A stretch of DNA of 64,000 nucleotides from an uncultured delta proteobacterium (GTDB lineage: Bacteria > Desulfobacterota > Desulfovibrionia > Desulfovibrionales > Desulfovibrionaceae), in contig CAILNX010000016.1 in assembly GCA_903835685.1 (NCBI GenBank), positions 62,001-126,000 on the forward strand, read 5' to 3'. The stretch's first letter is position 1. The number at the start of each line of letters is the position of its first letter. Both the position numbers and the translations under genes were made by a program. The notes under the pieces are model-generated. The model had not been told where the DNA came from and did no database searches. It saw only the letters and a list, made by a program, of their open reading frames with translations. Of the stretch, positions 36,236 to 44,291 are shown in pieces.

Positions 36236-36302
36236 GAAAACGCACGCTTAAGCCTCATTGCGGAAAGGAACCATTCCGCTCACGCACCACAAAAAATGGC
36301 GA

Positions 36303-36330
36303 CCCGGTTGTGACCGGGCCGCCTTTTTCA
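36303..36330. repeat. Terminator-like hairpin repeat, copy A
   Basis: CCCGGT-TGTG-ACCGGG followed by CCGCC and five T. Near-identical elements occur at 37841 and about 38292, all within the Fic island. Confidence 0.6.
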
Positions 36331-36413
36331 TGGCCCGTCACCGTGAAAATTGAAGGCCAAGCCAAAGTCGAGGCGCATGAGCTCGTTGGAAAAACTTAGG
36401 TTGCCGCGCGGAC

Positions 36414-37574
36414 CTATCCCAGAGCAAACGGGTTGATTCTATACCCCTTCTCGCTCTTGATCAGAAGCGTCTGCTCTTCCAGGCGGTCTAAATCCCGACG
36501 AGCTGTCTTTTCGGACACATTGCGATATATAGGTGCAAAATGTGTATCAAGATGCAGATCTTTGCGCGTAAATACTGCTGCGGCACGAGAAAGGACGGCC
36601 AGCAAAAGGTCATATTGCCGTCGTGTTATATCGTGAACTTCAAAACTGAACCTATAATAATCACGTAACGCGAACATTCTAATCGAGCCATGAACACTCT
36701 CTTGCACATCTAACACCGCATAGATGAGGATGCGTGTAAAAAAATGTAAAAATGGAGTAACATCTCCGCCAGATACTTTTTCGGAAGCTCGAAAAGCAAT
36801 GAAATAATCGTCTATATTTTTATAGTAAAAATTTGACATAATGATCGGAACATACATGTATCCTTCTTGATTCATAATCACGGCCTCGAGCAATCTGGCC
36901 GTCCGTCCATTGCCGTCGCCAAACGGGTGGATAAGCCCCAGGTGATAGTGGGCCAACGCAGCGCGCACCAGCACACCCTCGTGCAATACCTCCTCGGAGT
37001 TGATCCATTGCACAAAGGCGGTCATGAGCGTCGCGATATCCGCCCGGATTTTAGGAGGCACATAGACGCCACCGCGATCCTTATTGCCCACTTCCACTTT
37101 ATGGTCGCGGTATTGACCGGGCGCATGGTGCTCATGGGCAATATCTGCGGTGATCACCCGATTGAGGTCCTGAATGAATTGTTCCGTTACAATAAATGGC
37201 TGCCTGGACTTGTCCGCAGGTGGCCCCGCGAACTGTTTGTAGGCTTTTCCTAAATTCGCAATTTCTTGCTCGGCGCGGTCACGCAGGGTGCTCATTGCGG
37301 GCTCGGCCAAGATTTCGCCCACACGCTCTTCGGAGAGAGGGTTGCCCTCAATGGCCGCAGTGCCGAAAATGGACCGCCGAATAAGTTCCGTGTCGAGTTG
37401 CGCGGCCAAGGCGGGCAGGATTGGCAACGCTGCCAGGGACTGGAACAGGCTCGCAAAGCGAACGAGGTCTTCCCCAACCTCCTCGCGCCGGTACTTTCTG
37501 CTCAAGGCGACCTTGCCGGACTTAAAGGTCATCACCTTGGTAACCCGAGTTTCATTCGCAGGATTGTCCGTCAT
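36414..37574 (-). CDS. Fic-family protein (predicted AMP-transferase)
   Basis: 386 residues. The Fic core motif HPFGDGNGRTARL (catalytic His, anion-hole GDGNGR) is near residue 215. An N-terminal inhibitory helix motif of the S/TxxxEG/N type, TAAIEGN, lies near residue 75, indicating a class II Fic enzyme held inactive in cis. The C-terminus has a winged-helix-like segment (DITRRQYDLLLAVLSR, KTARRDLDRLEEQTLL). The family transfers AMP or other phosphate groups to target hydroxyls. GC content is visibly lower than core genes, consistent with acquisition. Start ATG 37574; ATG 37532 is an alternative. Confidence 0.92.
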   Translation of the reverse strand: MTDNPANETRVTKVMTFKSGKVALSRKYRREEVGEDLVRFASLFQSLAALPILPALAAQLDTELIRRSIFGTAAIEGNPLSEERVGEILAEPAMSTLRDRAEQEIANLGKAYKQFAGPPADKSRQPFIVTEQFIQDLNRVITADIAHEHHAPGQYRDHKVEVGNKDRGGVYVPPKIRADIATLMTAFVQWINSEEVLHEGVLVRAALAHYHLGLIHPFGDGNGRTARLLEAVIMNQEGYMYVPIIMSNFYYKNIDDYFIAFRASEKVSGGDVTPFLHFFTRILIYAVLDVQESVHGSIRMFALRDYYRFSFEVHDITRRQYDLLLAVLSRAAAVFTRKDLHLDTHFAPIYRNVSEKTARRDLDRLEEQTLLIKSEKGYRINPFALG

Positions 37575-37875
37575 AATGACCTCATGCTTGTCCCTAATTT
37601 TGTCCCTAATTTTGTCCCAATCAACAGGTTGAACTTCCAGATTCTTTAGTGAAGTCTAGATTATTCATGTCCAACAAAATGTCAACAGGTATGTCCCGAG
37701 AAATGACCCGAGTGGCAAGACCCCATGCACAGGGCCTGTTGGTGACGAGAGTATTCACCGGTCAAAAGCGAATCTGCGCCTTCAGGTTTTGTCCGGGGTC
37801 GAGGTGAGTGCTTTTCTTTTGAGACGAATATTGCGGACGACTCGGTTGTGACCGGGCCGCCTTTTTCAATGGTCC
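37575..37875. other. Gap upstream of the Fic gene
   Basis: Holds the Fic promoter region, an imperfect duplication of TTTTGTCCCTAA near 37590-37615 and hairpin repeat copy B at the right end. No gene seen. Confidence 0.45.
37841..37866. repeat. Terminator-like hairpin repeat, copy B
   Basis: CTCGGT-TGTG-ACCGGG then CCGCC and T-run, nearly identical to the copy at 36303. It lies ten bases beyond the stop of the 101-residue minus-strand gene, but the T-run is on the plus strand, so on the minus strand it reads A-run then hairpin. Confidence 0.6.
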
Positions 37876-38181
37876 TCAATCCATGGAGTTCAGGACATAG
37901 AGAGCCAAGGCGATGACCGTAATGACGGTAATGATCCCCCCGATCAAATGCGCCGCACTCATGGCCGGCGGGGCGCAGTCCCGCAGTTCCACCTTCGGGA
38001 TGGGAGGCCGCCTCCGGGGGTCTACCGAGGGGTCGTACCTCCTGACCTTCGGCTTGGGTAGGCAGGGCGCCGGGGAAGGCTTGTCGGCCACCGGGGGCGG
38101 CTTGTCGTACTGGACCTTGACCTTCTTTTTTTGTTCGCCGTGGGCCTGACCCGTTCCGGCTGCGGTGGAGTGCTTTTTCAT
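37876..38181 (-). CDS. Proline/lysine-rich small protein with C-terminal membrane anchor
   Basis: 101 residues: a basic N-terminus, a Pro-rich middle (PPPVADKPSPAPCLPKPK) and a C-terminal hydrophobic span (about 80-98, IGGIITVITVIALALYVLN) ending NSMD, giving a tail-anchored topology. No family recognised. It is within the putative older island and bounded by two copies of the hairpin repeat. Start ATG 38181 is the best placed, with only a weak ribosome-binding site. Confidence 0.58.
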   Translation of the reverse strand: MKKHSTAAGTGQAHGEQKKKVKVQYDKPPPVADKPSPAPCLPKPKVRRYDPSVDPRRRPPIPKVELRDCAPPAMSAAHLIGGIITVITVIALALYVLNSMD

Positions 38182-38291
38182 GATATGTATCGTCCCTACT
38201 TGAGGCCTGCGGGTTTTGCATGGCCACCCCTTCTTCAGGGGTATATGCTTATAGTAACACAATATTCGGGATTGTACATTTCCCCGCCCGG

Positions 38292-38316
38292 CTCGGGTTG
38301 ACCGGGCCGCCCTTTT
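38292..38316. repeat. Terminator-like hairpin repeat, copy C (degenerate)
   Basis: Shares GGTTGACCGGGCCGCC and a following T-run with copies A and B, with one short deletion in the loop. Confidence 0.5.
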
Positions 38317-38415
38317 CGTGACCCTCCACGGCCAAAAGGGGGACAGTTTTGCGGGGGACAAAAGGAAAAGGGTTACAGCCGAACCCTCGTTTTGCCGCAA
38401 CCCTTTGATATTTCA

Positions 38416-38473
38416 TGGTGCCGGGAGCGAGACTCGAACTCGCAAGAGGTTGCCCCCGGTGGATTTTGAGTCC
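38416..38473 (-). repeat. attL: 58-bp copy of tRNA-Leu 3' part
   Basis: Identical to 47184-47241, covering the CCA end, acceptor strand, T arm, variable arm and the anticodon loop side. Identity stops at 38473, within the anticodon stem, the usual crossover zone for tyrosine recombinases using tRNA genes. The truncated copy lacks a D arm and 5' acceptor, so it is not a functional tRNA. Confidence 0.95.
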
Positions 38474-38587
38474 GTAGAAATATCTTTCACTCTATGTCAC
38501 TAATACCCGCTCAAGGCTTGACAGCTCTAGGCTCAACGGCTATTGTTCCTTCACCAAGCGTCACCAAGAATATCGACTCTTACCACT

Positions 38588-38614
38588 AAAAGTGGTGGGA
38601 AAGTGGTGGGATTT
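38588..38614 (+). repeat. 27-bp arm-type repeat, left copy
   Basis: Contains AGTGGTGGGA twice in tandem, and is identical over 27 bp to 47090-47116. It lies 115 bp inside the left att site. A 25-bp match occurs inverted at 54663-54687. Likely an integrase arm-binding or directionality-factor site. Confidence 0.75.
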
Positions 38615-38636
38615 GAAACCGACGCGGGAGGAACCA

Positions 38637-39863
38637 ATGGCTCAACCTGCCTGGGTATCATCCAAGAAGTTTTCCGGGGTCCGGTGGTACGCGCACCCGT
38701 CCAGAAAGAAGGGGGTCAAGTTCGACCGCTGCTTCGGCATTCGGTACACCGTGGCCGGGAAGCGATTCGAGGCTATCCTGGGGTGGGAGGGTGGCGGTTG
38801 GTCTGAGGAATCCGCCCACCTGAAGCGCCTAGAACTGATTGAGAACGCCAAGAAGGGAAGTGAGCTGACCACGCCCAAGAAGGAAAAGAAGGACCAGAAG
38901 ACCAAGGCCGAGGCCAAGGCCAGGGATGAAGAGGCCAAGGCCATGAGCTTTGAGAGGTACTTTGAAGACCGCTACCTACCCGAAGCCAGCACCCGCAAGA
39001 AGGCCAAGTCCATCGCCGTCGAGAAGCAGCACGTCAAGGATTGGCTGTCTCCCGTGCTCGAAGGCAAGCCCATGCGCGAGGTCAACGCCGATGACCTAGA
39101 GGCGGTCAAGGCCAACATCCTGAAGGCCGGGCGCACCTTCCGCACCGTCCAGCACGTCCTGGCCAATTTCCGCCTGGTCTGGAACCACGCCCTCAAAAAG
39201 GCCCGTGTCGTGACCATGTGCCCGGTGAAGGCCATCGAACTGCCCAAGATTGAGAACGCCCGCACCCGGTTTCTCGCGCCCGCTGAGATTTCCGCCCTCC
39301 TGGCCGAAGTCCAAAAACGCGACCAGGCCGCCTATGAACTGGCCCTGGCAGCGGTATACACGGGTGCCCGGCTGGGCGAACTGGCCGCGCTGACCTGGGC
39401 CGGGGTGAACCTGGACGAAGGGCACGTGGACCTGATTCACACAAAAACCGCGAAGCCCAGATCAATCCCGCTGGCCGCACCTCTTAGGGCAATCCTGGCC
39501 GCACGGGATCAAGGGAAGCCTGGGGAACTGGTATTTCAGGACGGGCGCGGAAACCCCTGGCGTGAAATGCCCTGGGCCTTCCGGCTGGCCGTCGAAGCCC
39601 TCAAGCTGAACGACGGGCGGGACCGGAAGGACCGGGTCTGTTTTCACTCTCTCAGGCACTCAGCGGCCACGGCCATGCTGGCCGCTGGCGTGGACGTGCG
39701 GAGCCTTCAGAGTATTTTCGGCTGGTCCACCCTGGCAATGGCCGGGAGATACAGCCACGCGGTCAGCGAGGCCAAGACCCGGGCCGTGGCGGCCCTTGAA
39801 GCGGCCCTGGAACCCAAGTCGGGGAAGTTGGTCCCCTTCCGCCGGGCGGCCGGAAGCGAGTAG
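38637..39863 (+). CDS. int: Tyrosine recombinase (phage-type integrase)
   Basis: 408 residues from ATG 38637, chosen because GGGAGGAA lies just upstream; an in-frame GTG at 38592 falls inside the 27-bp repeat. The N-terminal arm-binding region is rich in Lys, followed by a SAM-like core-binding domain (about 105-195) and the catalytic domain with the R-K-H-R-H-Y set: TGARLGELAAL (Arg), a beta-hairpin Lys in TKTAKPRSIPL, HSLRHSAATAM (His, Arg), GWSTLAMAGRYSH (Trp at the second-His position, then Tyr). It is adjacent to attL and would catalyse integration at tRNA-Leu. Confidence 0.95.
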   Translation: MAQPAWVSSKKFSGVRWYAHPSRKKGVKFDRCFGIRYTVAGKRFEAILGWEGGGWSEESAHLKRLELIENAKKGSELTTPKKEKKDQKTKAEAKARDEEAKAMSFERYFEDRYLPEASTRKKAKSIAVEKQHVKDWLSPVLEGKPMREVNADDLEAVKANILKAGRTFRTVQHVLANFRLVWNHALKKARVVTMCPVKAIELPKIENARTRFLAPAEISALLAEVQKRDQAAYELALAAVYTGARLGELAALTWAGVNLDEGHVDLIHTKTAKPRSIPLAAPLRAILAARDQGKPGELVFQDGRGNPWREMPWAFRLAVEALKLNDGRDRKDRVCFHSLRHSAATAMLAAGVDVRSLQSIFGWSTLAMAGRYSHAVSEAKTRAVAALEAALEPKSGKLVPFRRAAGSE

Positions 39864-39972
39864 GCCCCGGGCGTCGTGCCCGTCGGGCTCAAAATAGAGC
39901 GGCCCTCGGCCGAGTGTGGCAACGCCCGGTCGGGGCCTGACCCTGTAAATCTACCACTAGGAGATAGACCAC

Positions 39973-40179
39973 ATGGCTGACCAGAACGCTACCCGCACGG
40001 AACAGACCAGACAAGAGTTTCTTGACGACGCCCTGGCCCCGCTCCGGGCGTTCACCGGCACCCTGGGCGCGGAGAGCGATGTGGCCGTGGTCTTTCGGAC
40101 TCTGATTGACCGTGCCGAGGACGTTTTGACAGAGTTGCTTGTGAAGGACGGGGCGACGGAAGCCCTGGCAGGGGCATAG
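39973..40179 (+). CDS. Small hypothetical helical protein
   Basis: 68 residues, acidic and helical (TEQTRQEFLDDALAPLRAF, VVFRTLIDRAEDVLTELL). A Shine-Dalgarno (TAGGAGA) precedes the ATG. A strong terminator 50 bp downstream ends the integrase transcript. No family recognised. Confidence 0.55.
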   Translation: MADQNATRTEQTRQEFLDDALAPLRAFTGTLGAESDVAVVFRTLIDRAEDVLTELLVKDGATEALAGA

Positions 40180-40228
40180 AGAGCTTTTACCCGCCCGGCC
40201 CATGCCCTGGTATGGAACTGGTGCGAAA

Positions 40229-40265
40229 AAGGCCCCTGGGTTGCGTACAGCATCCCAGGGGCCTT
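40229..40265. terminator. Bidirectional terminator after integrase unit
   Basis: AAGGCCCCTGGG (40229-40240) pairs with CCCAGGGGCCTT (40254-40265), with A-run on the left and T-rich sequence on the right. It separates the rightward integrase unit from the leftward gene at 40403. Confidence 0.85.
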
Positions 40266-40402
40266 TGTCTTTTCTCGTGCTTGGCCAACAGGCCCACACG
40301 TTTCGGAATTAACCAACAAAACAACTGAGTTAAACTAATCGTGTTACTATTTTCAAAATAGTATCCGCGTTGACCCGCCTCGGCTCAACCCCCAGGAAGC
40401 CT

Positions 40403-40762
40403 TTAAGGCCGGGGCTCCGGCGCGGGCACCTGGGCCAGCAACCCTTCGATTTGGGCAGCGGCCCCGGCGGCCCGGGCTGCATATTCGGCCGCGAACCGGT
40501 GCTGAAGGTCCAGACTCTCAGCCTGGCACCTGAGCTGCTTGGCCGTGGACCGGGCACGCCTGACGCGGGCGTCGAGTTCTTTGGCGATTGCCTTGGCGTC
40601 TCCCGCCTGCTTAATGTGGACAAGGTCCTTTCGATGCCCGAGGTGCTGGGCCTCTTCCTCGGGTGTCACTTCGGGCACCGGAAGGCCGAGCAAAAAGGCA
40701 ACGTCCTGGACCTCGGCCAATCCGCGTTCAGCCAAAGGGCAGCAATGAAATTTGGGGGGCAT
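40403..40762 (-). CDS. Hypothetical helical island protein
   Basis: 119 residues from ATG 40762, supported by CAGGAG seven bases upstream. N-terminal CCPLAERGLAEVQDVAFLLGLPVPEV, then a long helix rich in Ala, Arg and Glu (KAIAKELDARVRRARSTAKQLR). No family recognised. It lies to the left of the iteron-like field and is oriented away from it. Confidence 0.6.
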   Translation of the reverse strand: MPPKFHCCPLAERGLAEVQDVAFLLGLPVPEVTPEEEAQHLGHRKDLVHIKQAGDAKAIAKELDARVRRARSTAKQLRCQAESLDLQHRFAAEYAARAAGAAAQIEGLLAQVPAPEPRP

Positions 40763-40882
40763 AGTGTCTCCTGTTGGTTCGTGTGGCGGGCGGATGATCT
40801 TCAACTCGGTTCCTTGCATCCGCCCATTTTTTTTTCTTTCTTACCTGGCCGGGGTTCGGCCGGTCCTACGGGGGGTGGGGGC

Positions 40883-41065
40883 GAACTGGGCGAAGCCAAC
40901 GCCCCCCCGTAGGGGGACCACTTCGCCCAGTTGCATGCTACTGAAATAATAGAATATTTTTACTCCGCCCACTTCAACTGGGCGGACCAGTTGACAAGTC
41001 TGTAATCATTGACTTTTTTGGTGGGCGGAACTTTTCCGCCCAGTTCCGCCCACTTCGCCCAGTTC
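40883..41065. other. Iteron-like repeat field, candidate replication origin
   Basis: At least seven copies, in both orientations, of CGCCCAGTT or its variant CCGCCCACTT: 40883-40895 (inverted), 40921-40933, 40965-40975, 40976-40984 (inverted), 41021-41031 (inverted), then three in direct succession from about 41034 to 41065. An A/T-rich stretch (40940-40963) separates the groups. The last copy runs into the stop codon of the replication gene. The arrangement resembles iteron origins or the cis-acting replication region of P4-type satellites (inference). Confidence 0.65.
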
Positions 41066-43328
41066 ATCGTTTCGGGTCCGATTTGGCAACTTCAAGGTAG
41101 AGTTTTTTCCCCACCTTCACCTCGACCACCCGCCCTTCATCCACGAGCTCGTCAAGGAAGGCGCATATATCGTCCCGGTTCAGTACCAGGGCTTGCCGGG
41201 CGCTGGCGTCCTTCTTCCAATCGTTCCTGCTTGCGGGTTCATACTTCGGGATGAGGTCCAGGAGCGCCTGCTTGTGACTCTCGCGCTGTTCCTCACGCAC
41301 CCGGGGGCCATCATACCGGCCCAGGATCATAGTACCGGACGCCTGGTGGTCCTTGTGTACGAGGTAGCCACAATCCAGGGGGCGGGAGTAGTTCGTTTTT
41401 CGGACTGCGTAGGCCGTGACCATGGCGGTGGTCCCCAGGTCTTCCCGGTCCCTGGCCGGGACCAGTGTAGCGGTCATGCACCACCGGCTGTTGTTCACAA
41501 GAGAACTTGAGCCACGCACCCCCAGCGGGTCCAAGGCCTCTTGAAGCGAACCGCCCGAGAGTTTGGCCGTAGGCGCATCCTTTCTTGGTTTTCTCGCCCC
41601 GTTCTTGGCGGCCAGGCTGCCCTTGCTTACATGGGTGACAACCAACAGGCTGGCCCTATCCCCAGCGTCGGCCAACTCGGCCAGTCGGGACATGGTGAAG
41701 GCCCCGTCCGGGTTGCTCGTCTCAGCCTCCCCGGCGGTCACGGACAGGGAATCCACGATGATAAGCACGGGTTGCAAGTCCTGAATCCGTTTCTTGAGGT
41801 CCCGAAAGCCCTGCGTCACCCGGAGATTGCGTCCGGTGTCGCGTTCGATGAGCCTTGGATCGCCTGCCCGTCGAGGCACGACATGGAGGCGGCTCAAGTC
41901 AATATCTTCCCCCACGGCCTCGCGGATCGCATACAGGCGGCGGCCAAGCTCTTCCTGGTCGTCTTCGGCGTTGACAAGGAGCACGGGCCCCTTGGCCTCA
42001 ATGGCGAAGGCCCCATCCAGGCAATCGGTCTCGCTGGCGATGGAGGCGGCCAGTTGAAGGGTCCAGGTCGATTTTGCACACCCGCCCTGGCCCGCAACAA
42101 TCCCGACCACCCCACGGGGGAGGCCGCCGTCTCCGCTGAACACCCATTTGCGGGGGGGTGGCGGGGTTCGGCCCAGGTCATTGCCCGAGACCGGCGGCGC
42201 GATGTAGAGGTTGCCGGGAGCCGGGGGCAGCTCGGCCAAGTCCCCAGGCAGGATGGGCGAGAAGTCCTCAGCCGGGTCCGCCCAGTAGCCTTGCCCTCGC
42301 AAATCCTCATGGGCCGCCGCGTAGTCCACGCCCCCGTCCTCCCGGCGGTGCTTCAGGTGGGTGAACAAGTCGAACGGGCTCATGCCCTTTTCCGCCGGGA
42401 GGTCCGTGCTCGTGGAAAAGACCCAGAAGACCTTCCCGGCCTTGCTCAAGGTGGCGCTGACGCCCTCGCTTTTTCCAGGACGGCAAAAATGGAGCCGCTC
42501 CCGATCCTGGCCGATCAATTTCCAGCCCTCCCCGGTCAGGAGGTCGGTCAGTTCGTCCAGGTCCACGCGCTGATTGAAGGTGTCGCCGGGCATGTAGCCC
42601 GTCCAGACCACGGGGCCTTCGTGGGGCTGACGGCCTACAGGGGCGGCAGTGCCAGCCCCGCCCCGGTCTGGCCGCTCATCGAATGATCTAGCCAGGCTGA
42701 AAAGGTACGCCCGGTCCTCGGCCGCAATGACCGGGATCGCGGCCAGGTCGCCGCTTTCAAGGGTGTAGCCCGAGGTCGGGCAGGCGATGATGAGGCCGCC
42801 CTGGCCCCGGGTCTCAATGGCCACGGGCGAGCACACCCATCCCCCTTCCACCTGGCGGGCCTTGTGCGGCTTTTTCCGGGACCCGGCCGGGTGCTCGCCC
42901 GGGCCGGAGACCTTGGCCCATCCTGCGGCTAGCACCTGACTCCCTTCGATGTGGCCCGGGCAGCGGAAGAGCACATGCATGCCCCCGCTCTGGGTCCTGG
43001 ACCTCGGGAGCCGGGCGTACAGTTCCGGCCGCGTGGCCCGGACCGCTGCCACGAATTTGGCCTCGGCAACGGTGTCGTCGAAGTCCAGGACCTCGACCCC
43101 GCCCGACACCTCGCCGCATATCAGGGCGAGGCCGTCGGCAAGGGGGCTCGCCAAGGCCGAGGCCAGTTCATCCACGCTCTTGGGCCGGGCGTCCTGGTAC
43201 TTGGCCCAGGAGCCCACGGGCCGCTTCTGGGACTTGCTGGCCGGGACCACGGACAGGCCTGCGGCCAGGAGGCGGGACAGCTCGGGTTTGAGGTCCAGGG
43301 CCGGGGTGGTGAGGGCGGCGGCGCTCAT
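41064..43328 (-). CDS. Prim-pol/RepA-like helicase replication protein
   Basis: 754 residues from ATG 43328, which overlaps the upstream stop by four bases. N-terminal bifunctional primase-polymerase domain (about 10-200) with VVPASKSQKRPVGSWAKYQ, the catalytic Asp pair in VEVLDFDDT, HVLFRCPG and GQGGLIIACPTSGY. The C-terminal half is a RecA/RepA-type helicase: Walker A GQGGCAKST (near 420) and Walker B LIIVDSLSV (near 525). The fusion is typical of phage satellites, plasmids and islands that initiate their own replication. It would act on the repeat field just beyond its 3' end. Confidence 0.92.
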   Translation of the reverse strand: MSAAALTTPALDLKPELSRLLAAGLSVVPASKSQKRPVGSWAKYQDARPKSVDELASALASPLADGLALICGEVSGGVEVLDFDDTVAEAKFVAAVRATRPELYARLPRSRTQSGGMHVLFRCPGHIEGSQVLAAGWAKVSGPGEHPAGSRKKPHKARQVEGGWVCSPVAIETRGQGGLIIACPTSGYTLESGDLAAIPVIAAEDRAYLFSLARSFDERPDRGGAGTAAPVGRQPHEGPVVWTGYMPGDTFNQRVDLDELTDLLTGEGWKLIGQDRERLHFCRPGKSEGVSATLSKAGKVFWVFSTSTDLPAEKGMSPFDLFTHLKHRREDGGVDYAAAHEDLRGQGYWADPAEDFSPILPGDLAELPPAPGNLYIAPPVSGNDLGRTPPPPRKWVFSGDGGLPRGVVGIVAGQGGCAKSTWTLQLAASIASETDCLDGAFAIEAKGPVLLVNAEDDQEELGRRLYAIREAVGEDIDLSRLHVVPRRAGDPRLIERDTGRNLRVTQGFRDLKKRIQDLQPVLIIVDSLSVTAGEAETSNPDGAFTMSRLAELADAGDRASLLVVTHVSKGSLAAKNGARKPRKDAPTAKLSGGSLQEALDPLGVRGSSSLVNNSRWCMTATLVPARDREDLGTTAMVTAYAVRKTNYSRPLDCGYLVHKDHQASGTMILGRYDGPRVREEQRESHKQALLDLIPKYEPASRNDWKKDASARQALVLNRDDICAFLDELVDEGRVVEVKVGKKLYLEVAKSDPKR

Positions 43329-43717
43329 TCCCCCACCCCCATCTTGATGAGGTCCATATCCGCTTTGGTTATGACGTGGCCGCCGGGCTGGTATTGAGCA
43401 ATTCTGAATCGGCGGCAAAGCAGCTTGTCAATAACGACGGGGAAGCCTACGCCAGGCACCGGCGGGGCCGCCGTACAGAGGCGGCGGGGGTCAGTGTCCG
43501 GCTTCCAGGGCTCGTACACAACACAGAATTCACAGTTGTAGCACCCGTACTGCCCCCGTTCCCGGGGGTCATACTTGAAGCCCCCGTCTCCGCATCCGCC
43601 GTCCGTAGGCCGGTTGGGCCACTCGCCCAAACGGTTTGGGGCATGGCGTCGGCATTCCCCTTCGTGGGAGTAGATGCAATCGGCGCAGGGTATCCGCTGG
43701 GCGAAGTTAGGCCACAT
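43325..43717 (-). CDS. Cys-rich, likely zinc-binding island protein
   Basis: 130 residues from ATG 43717 with GGGAGG upstream. Two Cys clusters (CADCIYSHEGECRRH near the start and CYNCEFC mid-protein) suggest one or two zinc sites. No family recognised. Its stop overlaps the prim-pol start (ATGA), so translation is coupled and a replication-accessory role is plausible (inference). Confidence 0.68.
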   Translation of the reverse strand: MWPNFAQRIPCADCIYSHEGECRRHAPNRLGEWPNRPTDGGCGDGGFKYDPRERGQYGCYNCEFCVVYEPWKPDTDPRRLCTAAPPVPGVGFPVVIDKLLCRRFRIAQYQPGGHVITKADMDLIKMGVGE

Positions 43718-43901
43718 AGTGTGCCTCCCCGCCCTGGAACTTGACCGGCCGCATAGCCGGGCTCGGGCGGAAGCCGCCCCGGGAGACCTTGACATGCAGG
43801 TTGAGAGAGAATATCCTTGCGGAGTTGTTGAGATTCCCGCCCCGATAAATGGTCCCCGCACCCTGGCCGGTAGCGGGGACCATGCTTTTGTGGCTCATCA
43901 T
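43707..43901 (-). CDS. Small basic island protein
   Basis: 64 residues, basic, no recognised family. Starts at tandem ATG codons overlapping the stop of the preceding gene by the ATGA arrangement, and its end overlaps the next gene by 11 bp. The overlap chain supports real coding despite its small size. Confidence 0.55.
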   Translation of the reverse strand: MMSHKSMVPATGQGAGTIYRGGNLNNSARIFSLNLHVKVSRGGFRPSPAMRPVKFQGGEAHYVA

Positions 43902-44182
43902 GCGCTGGCCTTCTCTTTGGCGCGGGCGGTCTTCTCGGCTTCCGGGTCCCGGTATTTGGTGGTGAGGAAGTCACAGACCGCCTCCAGCGGGTAGGCCACT
44001 ATCTTGCCAATACGGAACCGCCCCTTGATTCCCACCCCAGCACAATCAGCGTTCGCGGCCGAGCGCCCGCAGAAAGTGTTACAGGTAAACTGACTCAGGT
44101 CCGCGCGGGTGACGTGGGGGAGCGGCCAGGCCTCGGCCATGCGCCGGATGGGTTCCGGCCAACCATGTTCAACATTCATCAT
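43898..44182 (-). CDS. Helix-turn-helix-like island regulator (AlpA/excisionase type)
   Basis: 94 residues from ATG 44182, with GGAG eight bases upstream. The middle resembles an AlpA/MerR-type helix-turn-helix: VTRADLSQFTCNTFCGRSAANAD, then the wing-like RFRIGKIVAYPLEAVCDFL, followed by a basic tail. Proteins of this type act as excisionases or activators in P4-like satellites. It heads the ATGA-linked gene chain that ends with the prim-pol protein. Confidence 0.62.
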   Translation of the reverse strand: MMNVEHGWPEPIRRMAEAWPLPHVTRADLSQFTCNTFCGRSAANADCAGVGIKGRFRIGKIVAYPLEAVCDFLTTKYRDPEAEKTARAKEKASA

Positions 44183-44291
44183 AGATTCGACTCCATTGGC
44201 TACAGGGTTGCTCAATGAGCCAAATTCTATGGGGGCGGACAGGCAGCCCGTAGGCCAAAGACGGGAAGGAAACAGGAAAGCGGGAATTTTA

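Noticed and set aside
38318-38503. Small frame encoding GAGSETRTRKRLPPVDFES
   Set aside because: This peptide is the translation of the tRNA-Leu 3' end and is a known annotation artefact. The same peptide arises again at 47.2 kb.
43898-44182. Prophage repressor or structural gene in the island
   Set aside because: The helix-turn-helix pattern is of the AlpA/excisionase type, and no capsid, tail, terminase or lysis genes are present in 38.4-47.2 kb.
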